Both the position numbers and the translations under genes were made by a program. From contig CASEKZ010000033.1 of NCBI GenBank assembly GCA_949288625.1, positions 1 through 41,426 of the forward strand: 41,426 nt of DNA. Direction: 5' to 3'. The notes beneath the pieces were generated by a model. It was not told the origin of the DNA. It searched no databases and saw only the letters and a list, made by a program, of their open reading frames with translations. Source of the stretch: an uncultured bacterium. GTDB lineage: Bacteria; Bacillota_I; Bacilli_A; RF39; UBA660. This document shows positions 33,659 to 40,778 of the stretch, piece by piece. The number at the start of each line of letters is the position of its first letter. Position 1 is the stretch's first letter.

Positions 33659-34768
33659 TTATTCCTCCTTTTTAAAATTGCCGTTTTCAACTATATAAAT
33701 GTCTGACTTTTCTTTTAAATCTTTATTTATTTCTTTTATATCAGTAGTAGTTATAAAAATTTGTATATCATCTTTAAAATAATTTATTATGTTATTTTTC
33801 TTATTCTCATCTAATTCACTAAAAATATCATCAAGTAAAATAACCGGTTTAATATGTTTTTCATTTATAAATACTTCTATTTCTGCTAATTTTAAACTAA
33901 GTATTGAAAGTCTTTGTTGTCCTTGTGAACAAAATTCAGTTACATCTAAGTTATCTAAATACATTTTAAAATCATCCTTATGACACCCTAAAAGTGTCGT
34001 TTTTTGAAGTAATTCATTGGTAAACAACTCATCATACCTTGATTTTAGTAGCTGTTTTAATTCAGGATTATTTAAACTTTCTTCTTTTATAAAACTTTTA
34101 TATTTTATACTTAACTCACCCATTTTTGCAATATTATTAAAAACTTTTTTTAAACATGCATTTACTTTATTTATAAAATCATACCTTATTTTTACTATTT
34201 CAATATTTTTTAAAATAAGTTTATCAGTTATAATTCCAAAATAAGTTTGATCAAATTTTGCGTTGTTTTTCAACTTTAAATACTCATTTCTTTGCTTTAA
34301 TATCTGATTATATTCTTTTAATAAAGTTACATAATCACGTCTAAATTGTGACAATTCAATGTTTAAAAAACGTCTTCTAATATTTGGCGAACCTTTAATA
34401 ATTTCTAAATCATCAGGACAAAACATAATAACGTTAAGTCTAGATAAATAATTACTTATTTTTTTCTGCGGAATGTTATCAACACTTACTTTTTTACCCT
34501 TATTATTTAATAAAATAGATAAAGAACGAACATCACCATTAGTTTGAAAAACACCAGATACCTTTATATATAACTCTTCTTTTTTTATTAAATTAAGTTC
34601 GTTATGAGTTCTATGAGATCTTGTTATTGCAAGAAAATAGATACTTTCAAGCACGTTTGTTTTTCCTTGAGCATTATTTCCAATAAATATATTTATATTT
34701 TTATTAAAATTAAATGAAATTCTAGAAATATTTCTAAAATTATTAAGTTCTAAATTTTTCAAAAACAT
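33659..34768 (-). CDS. recF: DNA replication/repair protein RecF
   Basis: 369 residues, an SMC-like ATPase: IGNNAQGKTNVLESIYF (Walker A), FCSQGQQRLSILSLKLAE (signature) and VILLDDIFSELDENKKN (Walker B). RecF with RecO and RecR loads RecA at gaps. The start has no convincing ribosome site, although MFLKNLELNNFRNI matches the family. An extended -10 promoter lies about 70 bases upstream, in the comK-recF interval, where Bacillus has an S4-domain gene (yaaA). Confidence 0.97.
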   Translation of the reverse strand: MFLKNLELNNFRNISRISFNFNKNINIFIGNNAQGKTNVLESIYFLAITRSHRTHNELNLIKKEELYIKVSGVFQTNGDVRSLSILLNNKGKKVSVDNIPQKKISNYLSRLNVIMFCPDDLEIIKGSPNIRRRFLNIELSQFRRDYVTLLKEYNQILKQRNEYLKLKNNAKFDQTYFGIITDKLILKNIEIVKIRYDFINKVNACLKKVFNNIAKMGELSIKYKSFIKEESLNNPELKQLLKSRYDELFTNELLQKTTLLGCHKDDFKMYLDNLDVTEFCSQGQQRLSILSLKLAEIEVFINEKHIKPVILLDDIFSELDENKKNNIINYFKDDIQIFITTTDIKEINKDLKEKSDIYIVENGNFKKEE

Positions 34769-34836
34769 AATTTCGTATTTTAATGCCCATTTAAACCACC
34801 TATACTTGTTTTTAATATACTACTACATGCATAATA

Positions 34837-34845
34837 ATTATATCA
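34837..34845 (-). promoter_or_regulatory. Predicted extended -10 promoter for recF-gyrB-gyrA
   Basis: TGATATAAT on the minus strand (34845-34837) about 70 bases from the recF start and 40 bases beyond the comK stop. It can uncouple recF and gyrase expression from comK. Confidence 0.55.
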
Positions 34846-34882
34846 CAAAATGAGGCTAATTTAGGCATTATTTATTAAAAAA

Positions 34883-35341
34883 TTAGTTTTTTTTATAATT
34901 TTCTATCCTTTTTAATAATAAAGACTCCAATCTAGTAGCTCTTAACACCTGATTATCAACAATTCCATAAGAAACTTCTAATTTTATTTTTTTTCCACAA
35001 TTAAACTTAATAATTGTATCAATACCAATCTTATAATAGTCATTTATGTTATTTAATGCTACCCAAGCACAATTTTCTAATCTAGGAGAAGTAGTAGGAA
35101 AAAATATTATTCCGTTACTTTCTTCAATAATAATTGGTGCCTTATGTGATACTCCTAAAATACTTTTAGTTCCATTTAATCTACCTTCATACGAACTACC
35201 AAAAAACTTACAACTATTATCAATTATTTTAGTAGCTGGTAAATTAACATAAAATTCATCATCTTCTTCTATTATTTTAGATTTTTCCTTACCACATGAT
35301 ATTATTGCAAGTGTTTGTTTATTAATTTCATAATCTAACAT
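34883..35341 (-). CDS. comK: ComK-family competence transcription factor homologue
   Basis: 152 residues. The conserved core of ComK is clear: FYVNLPATKIIDNSCKFFGS, SYEGR (51-54 region), GVSHKAPIII (63-72), GIIFFPTTSPR (77-87), CAWVAL, and SYGIVDNQVLRATRLES. In B. subtilis ComK is the master activator of DNA-uptake genes. This copy lacks about 35 C-terminal residues, including the FMLYPK-like stretch that MecA uses to target ComK for ClpCP degradation. Start: ATG nine bases after AAGGGAAGG. It sits between dnaN and recF, an unusual place. A perfect DnaA box and an inverted repeat lie in its upstream region. A competence role is inferred from homology. Confidence 0.85.
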   Translation of the reverse strand: MLDYEINKQTLAIISCGKEKSKIIEEDDEFYVNLPATKIIDNSCKFFGSSYEGRLNGTKSILGVSHKAPIIIEESNGIIFFPTTSPRLENCAWVALNNINDYYKIGIDTIIKFNCGKKIKLEVSYGIVDNQVLRATRLESLLLKRIENYKKN

Positions 35342-35377
35342 AACCAAAACCTTCCCTTTCAAAAATATTAGCACCTA

Positions 35378-35413
35378 TTATCCACAGTATTTTTAAGAAA
35401 AATGTCACATTTT
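35378..35413 (-). promoter_or_regulatory. comK upstream region: DnaA box plus inverted repeat
   Basis: The plus strand has a perfect TTATCCACA (35378-35386). On the minus strand GATAAT in that same element (35382-35377) could be the comK -10. Thirteen bases further upstream of it is the inverted repeat AAAATGT-C-ACATTTT (35399-35413), 7-bp arms with one central base. Binding of DnaA would cover the putative -10. The elements are seen; function is inferred. Confidence 0.5.
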
Positions 35414-35461
35414 GAAAAAAAGTTAATAAAAAAAGAATAATTTAATATTCATTTAATTTAA

Positions 35462-36583
35462 TTAATAAGTTTTTATTGGTAAAATAAGTTGTAATAAACT
35501 ATCATCATCTTCATCTAAAATGATAATTGGTTTTATATCACTATTAAAGTTTAATATAACGTTTTTACTTTCTATTGTTTTAATTGCATCCATCATATAT
35601 TTTGAAGAAAAAGCAATTTTTATATTTTCTGCGTTATTTTTATCAACGGTTATTTTTTCTTCTACCTTTCCTATTTCTGGAGAATTAGAAGATATAATAA
35701 CATCACTATCATCAGATTCAAATTTAATAATGTTTTTATCTTTTTCACTAGTTAACAAAGAAGCTCTATCTATTACATTATAAAATTCATTAGTATTAGT
35801 TTTTATTGAAAGCAAAAACGATTCAGGAATTAATCTTTCTACATCAGGAAACGTTCCACTTAAAACTCTTGTTTGAAATAAAATATTATCAAACTTAAAC
35901 AAAACTTTATTATTAAATACGTGCATTTCTATATTTGAATCAGTATCTTCTAATATTTTAGTTAATTCCATAAGATTTTTACCTGGAATTACTATATTTA
36001 TATCTTCTTCTGATTTATTATTTAACATAATGTATTTTTTAGCCAAACGATATGAATCGGTTGCAATACATTCTAATTTATCTTTGTTAATTTTAAAATT
36101 TATACCCGTTAATATAGGTCTTGTTTCTTGCGATGAAACCGCAAAAGAAGTTTTTGATATTAAGGTTTTAAAATCATCTTTTTTAAGTATTATTGGTTGT
36201 TTTTTTTCTTCTAAATTCAAGTTAGGAAATTCATTATCATCCATACAATTTAAATTAAATTCAGAATTTCCACAAGAAATTAAAACTTTTATTCCATCTA
36301 ATAATTCTATATTAACTATTCTTCCTTCCAATTTTCTTATTATTTCTAATATATATTTTCCTTGAATTACCGTACACCCAGTATCATCTATTTTTTCTAA
36401 TTGATCTTTATCAATAAAAGATTCTATACTAATATCATTATCACTTGCACTTAAAAATAAGCCATTATTTGTTAAGTTAAACTTTATACCAGATAAAATA
36501 GGTATTAAATTTTTATTAGATAACGCTTTACTAACAGCGTTTAAGCCTTGTAATAAAATTTCTTTTTTTATACTAAATTTCAT
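35462..36583 (-). CDS. dnaN: DNA polymerase III beta sliding clamp
   Basis: 373 residues with three repeated clamp domains. Recognisable parts include NLIPILSGIKFNLTNNGLFLSASDNDISIES at the N-terminal domain, SFAVSSQETRPILTGINFKI in the middle domain and LLQLILPIKTY at the C-terminus, the classic clamp end. It tethers polymerase to DNA. The gene follows dnaA with a 140-base gap containing DnaA boxes. The start has an AAAGGAG site. Confidence 0.97.
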   Translation of the reverse strand: MKFSIKKEILLQGLNAVSKALSNKNLIPILSGIKFNLTNNGLFLSASDNDISIESFIDKDQLEKIDDTGCTVIQGKYILEIIRKLEGRIVNIELLDGIKVLISCGNSEFNLNCMDDNEFPNLNLEEKKQPIILKKDDFKTLISKTSFAVSSQETRPILTGINFKINKDKLECIATDSYRLAKKYIMLNNKSEEDINIVIPGKNLMELTKILEDTDSNIEMHVFNNKVLFKFDNILFQTRVLSGTFPDVERLIPESFLLSIKTNTNEFYNVIDRASLLTSEKDKNIIKFESDDSDVIISSNSPEIGKVEEKITVDKNNAENIKIAFSSKYMMDAIKTIESKNVILNFNSDIKPIIILDEDDDSLLQLILPIKTY

Positions 36584-36622
36584 TTTAATTCTCCTTTATA
36601 TATTATGTATTTTTATTATTAC

Positions 36623-36721
36623 TGTGGAAAATGTGGATAACTTTAAAATTTGTTTTAAAATAATACAAAAATCACTATTTATATTCCACAAGATAAGTTG
36701 AAAAATTAATTTTAATCCACA
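36623..36721. promoter_or_regulatory. DnaA-box cluster between dnaA and dnaN
   Basis: TGTGGAAAA (36623-36631) and a perfect TGTGGATAA (36632-36640) stand directly in tandem. TATTCCACA (36682-36690) and TAATCCACA (36713-36721) are weaker, oppositely oriented matches. This second cluster, with dnaA between it and the main cluster, mirrors the bipartite origin of B. subtilis. Confidence 0.7.
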
Positions 36722-36724
36722 AGT

Positions 36725-38074
36725 TTATATTTTACTTTTTAAAGCTTCAAGAATGGTTTTAAACTGTGGATTAATTTTTATTTCATTTTCGATTTTATCA
36801 ACGGAATGCATAATCGTTGAATGATCTCTTCCACCAAATTGAATTCCTATTTTTGGAAAAGATTCATCAGTTAACGTTCTACATAAGTAAATTGCTACCT
36901 GTCTTGGAAAAGCAATACTAGCCTTTCTTTTTTTAGATTTTAAATCCTCTACCGTTATGTTATAATATTCTGCCACAATTTGCTGAATTTTTTGAATATT
37001 ATTTTTTGTAAATGAAGATTTTGATAAGTAATCTTTTAAAGCATCGATTGCTAGGTTTAAGTTTATGTTACTTGTGTTAAACATAGTTGCATAAGCGATA
37101 ACCCTAGTTAATGCTCCTTCTAATTGTCTTACGTCTGAATCACAATTATTAGCTATATAAGCTATAACATCATCATTAATTGTTCCATCCATGTTTTGAC
37201 CAATTATTTTTTTTCTTAGAATTTCTACCCTCATTTCATAATCAGGTGGATAAATGTTAACACTTAATCCCCAATTAAATCTTGTTCTTAACCTATCTTC
37301 TAATTTTTTTAAATCATCAGGTGATCTATCTGATGATATTATTATTTGCTTATTATCATCATACAAGTTGTTGAAAGTATTAAAAAATTCTTGTTGAGTT
37401 TGTGTTGCTCCACCTAAAAACTGAATATCATCAATAATTAAAACGTCTACCCCACGATATTTATTCTTAAAACTATCTATGTAGCTAAAATTGGTACCTG
37501 ATTCATCTTTCTTATTAATATTAAGAAAATCTGATATAAATTGTTCACTAGTTACGTATAAAACTTTTTTATTTGAGTTTTCAATGATGTAGTTTCCAAT
37601 TGCGTGCATAAGATGAGTTTTCCCTAATCCGCTATTTCCGTATAAAAATAATGGATTATAAGTTTTTCCAGGATTTTCTGCCACTGAAACTGATGCCATG
37701 TAAGCAAATTTATTACTTTCTCCTACTATAAAAGAATCAAAAGTATACTTTGCATTTAAATTAGATTTTTCAGGAGTATTTAATGGTACCCCTATGTTTT
37801 CCACAGAAATTTTAACGTTATTTTTAATTTCATCTTCAAAAACAAATTCAAAATCAAAGCTTGTATTTGTTATTTCACTAAAAACATCTGATATTGTTTG
37901 ATACCAAGTTTCTTGTAAACTCTTTTTTTGAAGCGGTGAATCAACAAGTATTTTAGCTATGTTGTTATCAAGTGATACTAATTTGGTATTTTTAAACCAG
38001 GTATCATATGACAATGAAGATATTCTTGGTTTAATTTTTTCTAGGAAATTAAGCCATAGATTATCTATGTTCAT
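36725..38074 (-). CDS. dnaA: Chromosomal replication initiator DnaA
   Basis: 449 residues. Domain I (WLNFLEKIKPRISSLSYDTWF), a short linker, the AAA+ domain III (LYGNSGLGKTHLMHAIGN Walker A, VLIIDDIQFLGG Walker B), and domain IV ending in the DnaA signature around GGRDHSTIMHSVDKIENEI. I chose the ATG after AAAGGAGG; the longer frame extends 37 codons into the origin. DnaA melts oriC and loads the replisome. Confidence 0.98.
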   Translation of the reverse strand: MNIDNLWLNFLEKIKPRISSLSYDTWFKNTKLVSLDNNIAKILVDSPLQKKSLQETWYQTISDVFSEITNTSFDFEFVFEDEIKNNVKISVENIGVPLNTPEKSNLNAKYTFDSFIVGESNKFAYMASVSVAENPGKTYNPLFLYGNSGLGKTHLMHAIGNYIIENSNKKVLYVTSEQFISDFLNINKKDESGTNFSYIDSFKNKYRGVDVLIIDDIQFLGGATQTQQEFFNTFNNLYDDNKQIIISSDRSPDDLKKLEDRLRTRFNWGLSVNIYPPDYEMRVEILRKKIIGQNMDGTINDDVIAYIANNCDSDVRQLEGALTRVIAYATMFNTSNINLNLAIDALKDYLSKSSFTKNNIQKIQQIVAEYYNITVEDLKSKKRKASIAFPRQVAIYLCRTLTDESFPKIGIQFGGRDHSTIMHSVDKIENEIKINPQFKTILEALKSKI

Positions 38075-38130
38075 AATAACCTCCTTTCCCCCTATAAATG
38101 AGTTATTTGTATATATTTTATCAAAAAAAT

Positions 38131-38550
38131 TGTGGAAAAACAACGTATAAAGTTTAATAATTAATTTTCCACAATAGTTTTCCACAAGAAAAAAACAATT
38201 ATTTCAACAAAATATGACATTATTAACTTTTCCACAAAAAAAATAAATGTTGATAAAATAATTAACACATAAAAGTTATCCACAATATGTTTAAAATTGT
38301 TTTATTATATAAAAATAAACCATTTTTTTATTAAATTTTGTGGAAAACTATGTTAATAATTTTATTTTTTATTTTTACAATATTAATAACCTGTGGAAAA
38401 GTATGATTTATTAATAATCATAGTTTGTCTTTAAGTTGTATAACTTTTTCATATCTATATATGCATATGAAAACTTACGTTATATTAATTGGTAATATTT
38501 CTGATAAAAATTAATAATTATAACTGTATATATATAACTGTATATAAAAA
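38131..38550. other. oriC: Chromosomal origin of replication (oriC), dnaA-rpmH interval
   Basis: The 541-base gap between dnaA and rpmH has no open gene. It has a perfect DnaA box TTATCCACA at 38276-38284 and five near boxes: TGTGGAAAA at 38131, 38339 and 38392, and TTTTCCACA at 38165, 38178 and 38228 (starts). That is seven elements in both orientations. Beyond 38400 the sequence is almost pure A/T (candidate unwinding region), with an inverted repeat ATGATT...AATCAT at 38403-38421 and a tandem TAACTGTATATA (38521 and 38535). Gene strands diverge here, which supports bidirectional initiation. Confidence 0.9.
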
Positions 38551-38553
38551 AGG

Positions 38554-38582
38554 TTGACAATTAACATAATAAAACGTATAAT
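38554..38582 (+). promoter_or_regulatory. Consensus promoter for rpmH
   Basis: TTGACA (38554-38559), 17 bases, TATAAT (38577-38582), a perfect sigma-A match. It starts transcription about 25 bases before the rpmH start codon and is the rightward-directed promoter leaving the origin. Confidence 0.9.
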
Positions 38583-38615
38583 ATTCGTGTTTAAAAAGAG
38601 CTGGAGGTGGATTAA

Positions 38616-38744
38616 ATGAAAAGACCTTTTCAACCAAATAATAATAAAAGAAAAAAGAAACATGGTTTTTTTGCAAGAAAATTAGCTGGAACAGGTATTA
38701 TTAATAAAAGAAGAGCAAAAAAACGTGAGAAATTATCAGCATAA
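38616..38744 (+). CDS. rpmH: 50S ribosomal protein L34
   Basis: A 42-residue, very basic protein beginning [20 protein letters not shown] and ending REKLSA; the family motif is KRTFQPNNRKR..HGFRAR. L34 is usually 44 residues. It has a GGAGGTGG site, a consensus promoter, and a terminator three bases past the stop. rpmH-rnpA beside dnaA is nearly universal in Bacteria. Confidence 0.97.
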   Translation: MKRPFQPNNNKRKKKHGFFARKLAGTGIINKRRAKKREKLSA

Positions 38745-38746
38745 TT

Positions 38747-38772
38747 CCACTTATTTAAATAAGTGGTTTTTT
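38747..38772 (+). terminator. Terminator after rpmH
   Basis: The perfect 20-base palindrome CCACTTATTTAAATAAGTGG is followed by six Ts. It is likely leaky, allowing high rpmH and lower rnpA expression, as in other bacteria. Confidence 0.8.
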
Positions 38773-38801
38773 GTTATATTCTTATAAAGAGGTGAGTTGT
38801 T

Positions 38802-39116
38802 TTGAAGAAAATAAACATAGTTAAAGAAAAAAAAGATTTTGATAGGGCTTTTAAGCTTAATAATCAAAAAAAATCAAAATATGCCTTTTTATATACATGT
38901 AATTCTAAAAATAATTATCGATTTGGTATTTGTGTTTCAAAAAAACTAGGTAATGCGGTAACTAGAAATAAGCTAAAACGCCAAATAAAGGATATTATAG
39001 ACAAATCAAAGTTGCATTTTGAAAACAAAGATTATATAATTGTATTAAAGAAAAGTGCTGTTGGTACTGAGTATTTAAAATTAAAAGAAGATATACTTAA
39101 TCTTTTAGAAAAATAA
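38802..39116 (+). CDS. rnpA: Ribonuclease P protein component
   Basis: 104 residues from a TTG start, five bases past GAGGTGA. Motifs: INIVKEKKDFDRAFK at the N-terminus, then the RNA-binding RFGICVSKKLGNAVTRNKLKRQIKDI (RNR core). It helps RNase P RNA process pre-tRNA 5' ends. The TTG is the only start in frame with a good ribosome site. Confidence 0.95.
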   Translation: MKKINIVKEKKDFDRAFKLNNQKKSKYAFLYTCNSKNNYRFGICVSKKLGNAVTRNKLKRQIKDIIDKSKLHFENKDYIIVLKKSAVGTEYLKLKEDILNLLEK

Positions 39117-39138
39117 AATGAATAGGAGATAAAAATAA

Positions 39139-40122
39139 ATGAAAAAACTAAAAAAAATAATCATAGTTTTTTTACTGTTTTTTTTACTTTCTGGTTGTAC
39201 GAAACAGCTAGTGGTTGAAAAGACTAATGATGATGGTAAAAAAACAGAAGTAGTTGTTAAATATGATGAGGGTAAAAACGCAACGGGGCAAACACTAACA
39301 GAAAATATACTATGTAGTCCAAGTGATAAAGATTTAGTTAATATATATAACAAAAATGGAGTAGATACAGATAAAATCGTTAGTTGTGAAAAATTTAAAC
39401 CATCGTTAAATAATGATGAGGGAATATGGGATAATATCTTTGTAAAACCACTGGCATGGGTAATTTTAAAATTAGGATATTTAGTTAAAAACTTCGGTTT
39501 GGCTGTTATTTTAGCAGGCTTAGTTATAAGATTAATTTTATATCCGGTAACTAAAAAAACCGCAATGCAATCAGAAAATTTAAAAAAAGCACAACCTGAA
39601 TTACAAAAACTAGAAAAAAAATATGCTAACAAAGCTGATGATCAACAAGCAATGCTTCAAAAGAGTCAAGAGATGATGGCAATTTATAAAAAATATAATA
39701 TTTCGTTATTTTCAGGATGCATAATTGCCTTTATACAATTACCTTTGTTTATTGCGTTTTTAGAAGCTATAAATAGAACACCTGCAATTTTTGAAGGACA
39801 TTTTTTAGGTTTACAGTTAGGAACAACGCCATGGTTTGCCTTAAGTCAAGGTAGTTGGTGGTATGTTATAATACCAATAATCGTATTTTTAGTAACATTC
39901 TTCTCATTTAAATTTACACGAAATGATGTGACGAATGATTCTAATCCAGCAGCTGGATCTACTAAGATAATGATGAATGTAATGGTAGTAGTTATAACGA
40001 TAAGCTCATTTCAATTATCAACCGCAATTGGTTTATACTGGATAACTTCAAGTTTGTTTACTATCATTCAAAACTTATTAGTGGCAAGAGGTGGTAATAG
40101 TGCTAAAATTAAAAAGTTATAA
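39139..40122 (+). CDS. yidC: Membrane protein insertase YidC (lipoprotein type)
   Basis: 327 residues. A lipoprotein signal peptide ends in the lipobox LLSGC (Cys20), followed by an unusually long soluble part (about residues 21-100) with Cys59 and Cys83. The insertase core starts with FVKPLAWVILKLGY and GLAVILAGLVIRLILYPVTKK, whose Arg sits in the hydrophilic groove. It continues with the cytoplasmic coiled-coil (QPELQKLEKKY) and further membrane helices near FIQLPLFIAFLEA and GLYWITSSLF. YidC inserts and folds membrane proteins. It overlaps jag. Confidence 0.95.
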   Translation: MKKLKKIIIVFLLFFLLSGCTKQLVVEKTNDDGKKTEVVVKYDEGKNATGQTLTENILCSPSDKDLVNIYNKNGVDTDKIVSCEKFKPSLNNDEGIWDNIFVKPLAWVILKLGYLVKNFGLAVILAGLVIRLILYPVTKKTAMQSENLKKAQPELQKLEKKYANKADDQQAMLQKSQEMMAIYKKYNISLFSGCIIAFIQLPLFIAFLEAINRTPAIFEGHFLGLQLGTTPWFALSQGSWWYVIIPIIVFLVTFFSFKFTRNDVTNDSNPAAGSTKIMMNVMVVVITISSFQLSTAIGLYWITSSLFTIIQNLLVARGGNSAKIKKL

Positions 40123-40723
40123 ATATGAAGGAAAAAATAGTGAAGAATTATTAAATAAGGCATTAAATGAACTTAATGCATCTACTACAGAAGTTTATTA
40201 TAATGTTAAAGAAGAACAATCAGGAGGAATATTTAAATCAAAAAAATATTCTTTAGTGGTATCATTAAAAGATGATGTAATTGAATATATAAAGTCGTAT
40301 TTGAAAGATATAACAGATTTAATGGGTATAAAAGTGGATTTTGAAATTTCAAAAAGAGAAAATTATATTAAAGTAAATATGATATCTGATAATAATGCTA
40401 TTTTAATAGGTAAAAATGGTAGAACGATGAAATCTTTACAATCACTTTTAAGACAATCTATTCAAAGTAAATTAGGAATAAAAATAAATATTATTATTGA
40501 TGCTAATGGTTATAAAGAAAAGCAAGAAAAAAACATTGAAAGACTTGCACTTAAATTAGCAAAAGAAGTAAGAAAAACAAAAGTAGAAGTTAAAATGGAT
40601 AGTATGAATTCTTATGAAAGAAGATTAGTTCATAACGTTCTTACGAATTTTAAGGGTGTAACGACGATAAGCGAAGGTGAAGAGCCTAATAGGTACGTAG
40701 TTATTAAACCAACAGAGGAATAA
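40100..40723 (+). CDS. jag: RNA-binding protein Jag/KhpB (KH and R3H domains)
   Basis: 207 residues: a Jag_N domain (YEGKNSEELLNKALNEL), a KH domain with NAILIGKNGRTMKSLQSLLR, and the C-terminal R3H domain around SMNSYERRLVHNVL and GEEPNRYVVIKP. It binds RNA and regulates cell division and elongation in pneumococcus and relatives. I chose the GTG at 40100, five bases after AGAGGTGG; the GTG at 40091 is part of that site. The start overlaps the yidC end by 23 bases. Confidence 0.92.
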   Translation: MLKLKSYKYEGKNSEELLNKALNELNASTTEVYYNVKEEQSGGIFKSKKYSLVVSLKDDVIEYIKSYLKDITDLMGIKVDFEISKRENYIKVNMISDNNAILIGKNGRTMKSLQSLLRQSIQSKLGIKINIIIDANGYKEKQEKNIERLALKLAKEVRKTKVEVKMDSMNSYERRLVHNVLTNFKGVTTISEGEEPNRYVVIKPTEE

Positions 40724-40743
40724 AATATATTTCTCTTTTTTTA

Positions 40744-40752
40744 TGATATAAT
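40744..40752 (+). promoter_or_regulatory. Predicted extended -10 promoter of mnmE
   Basis: TGATATAAT in the 55-base gap after jag, with no clear -35, 27 bases before the mnmE start. The same nonamer precedes dnaX and recF. Confidence 0.5.
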
Positions 40753-40778
40753 AAATGAAACGAAGGGTGTGATTAGTT

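Noticed and set aside
35390..35420. A possible ComK K-box (AAAA-N5-TTTT) before comK.
   Set aside because: The AAAA and TTTT blocks are separated by 7 bases and no second half-box at the expected spacing is present; I report it only as an inverted repeat.
39105..39632. A 175-codon minus-strand frame antisense to yidC.
   Set aside because: yidC has clear YidC motifs and a ribosome site on the other strand; the antisense frame has none.
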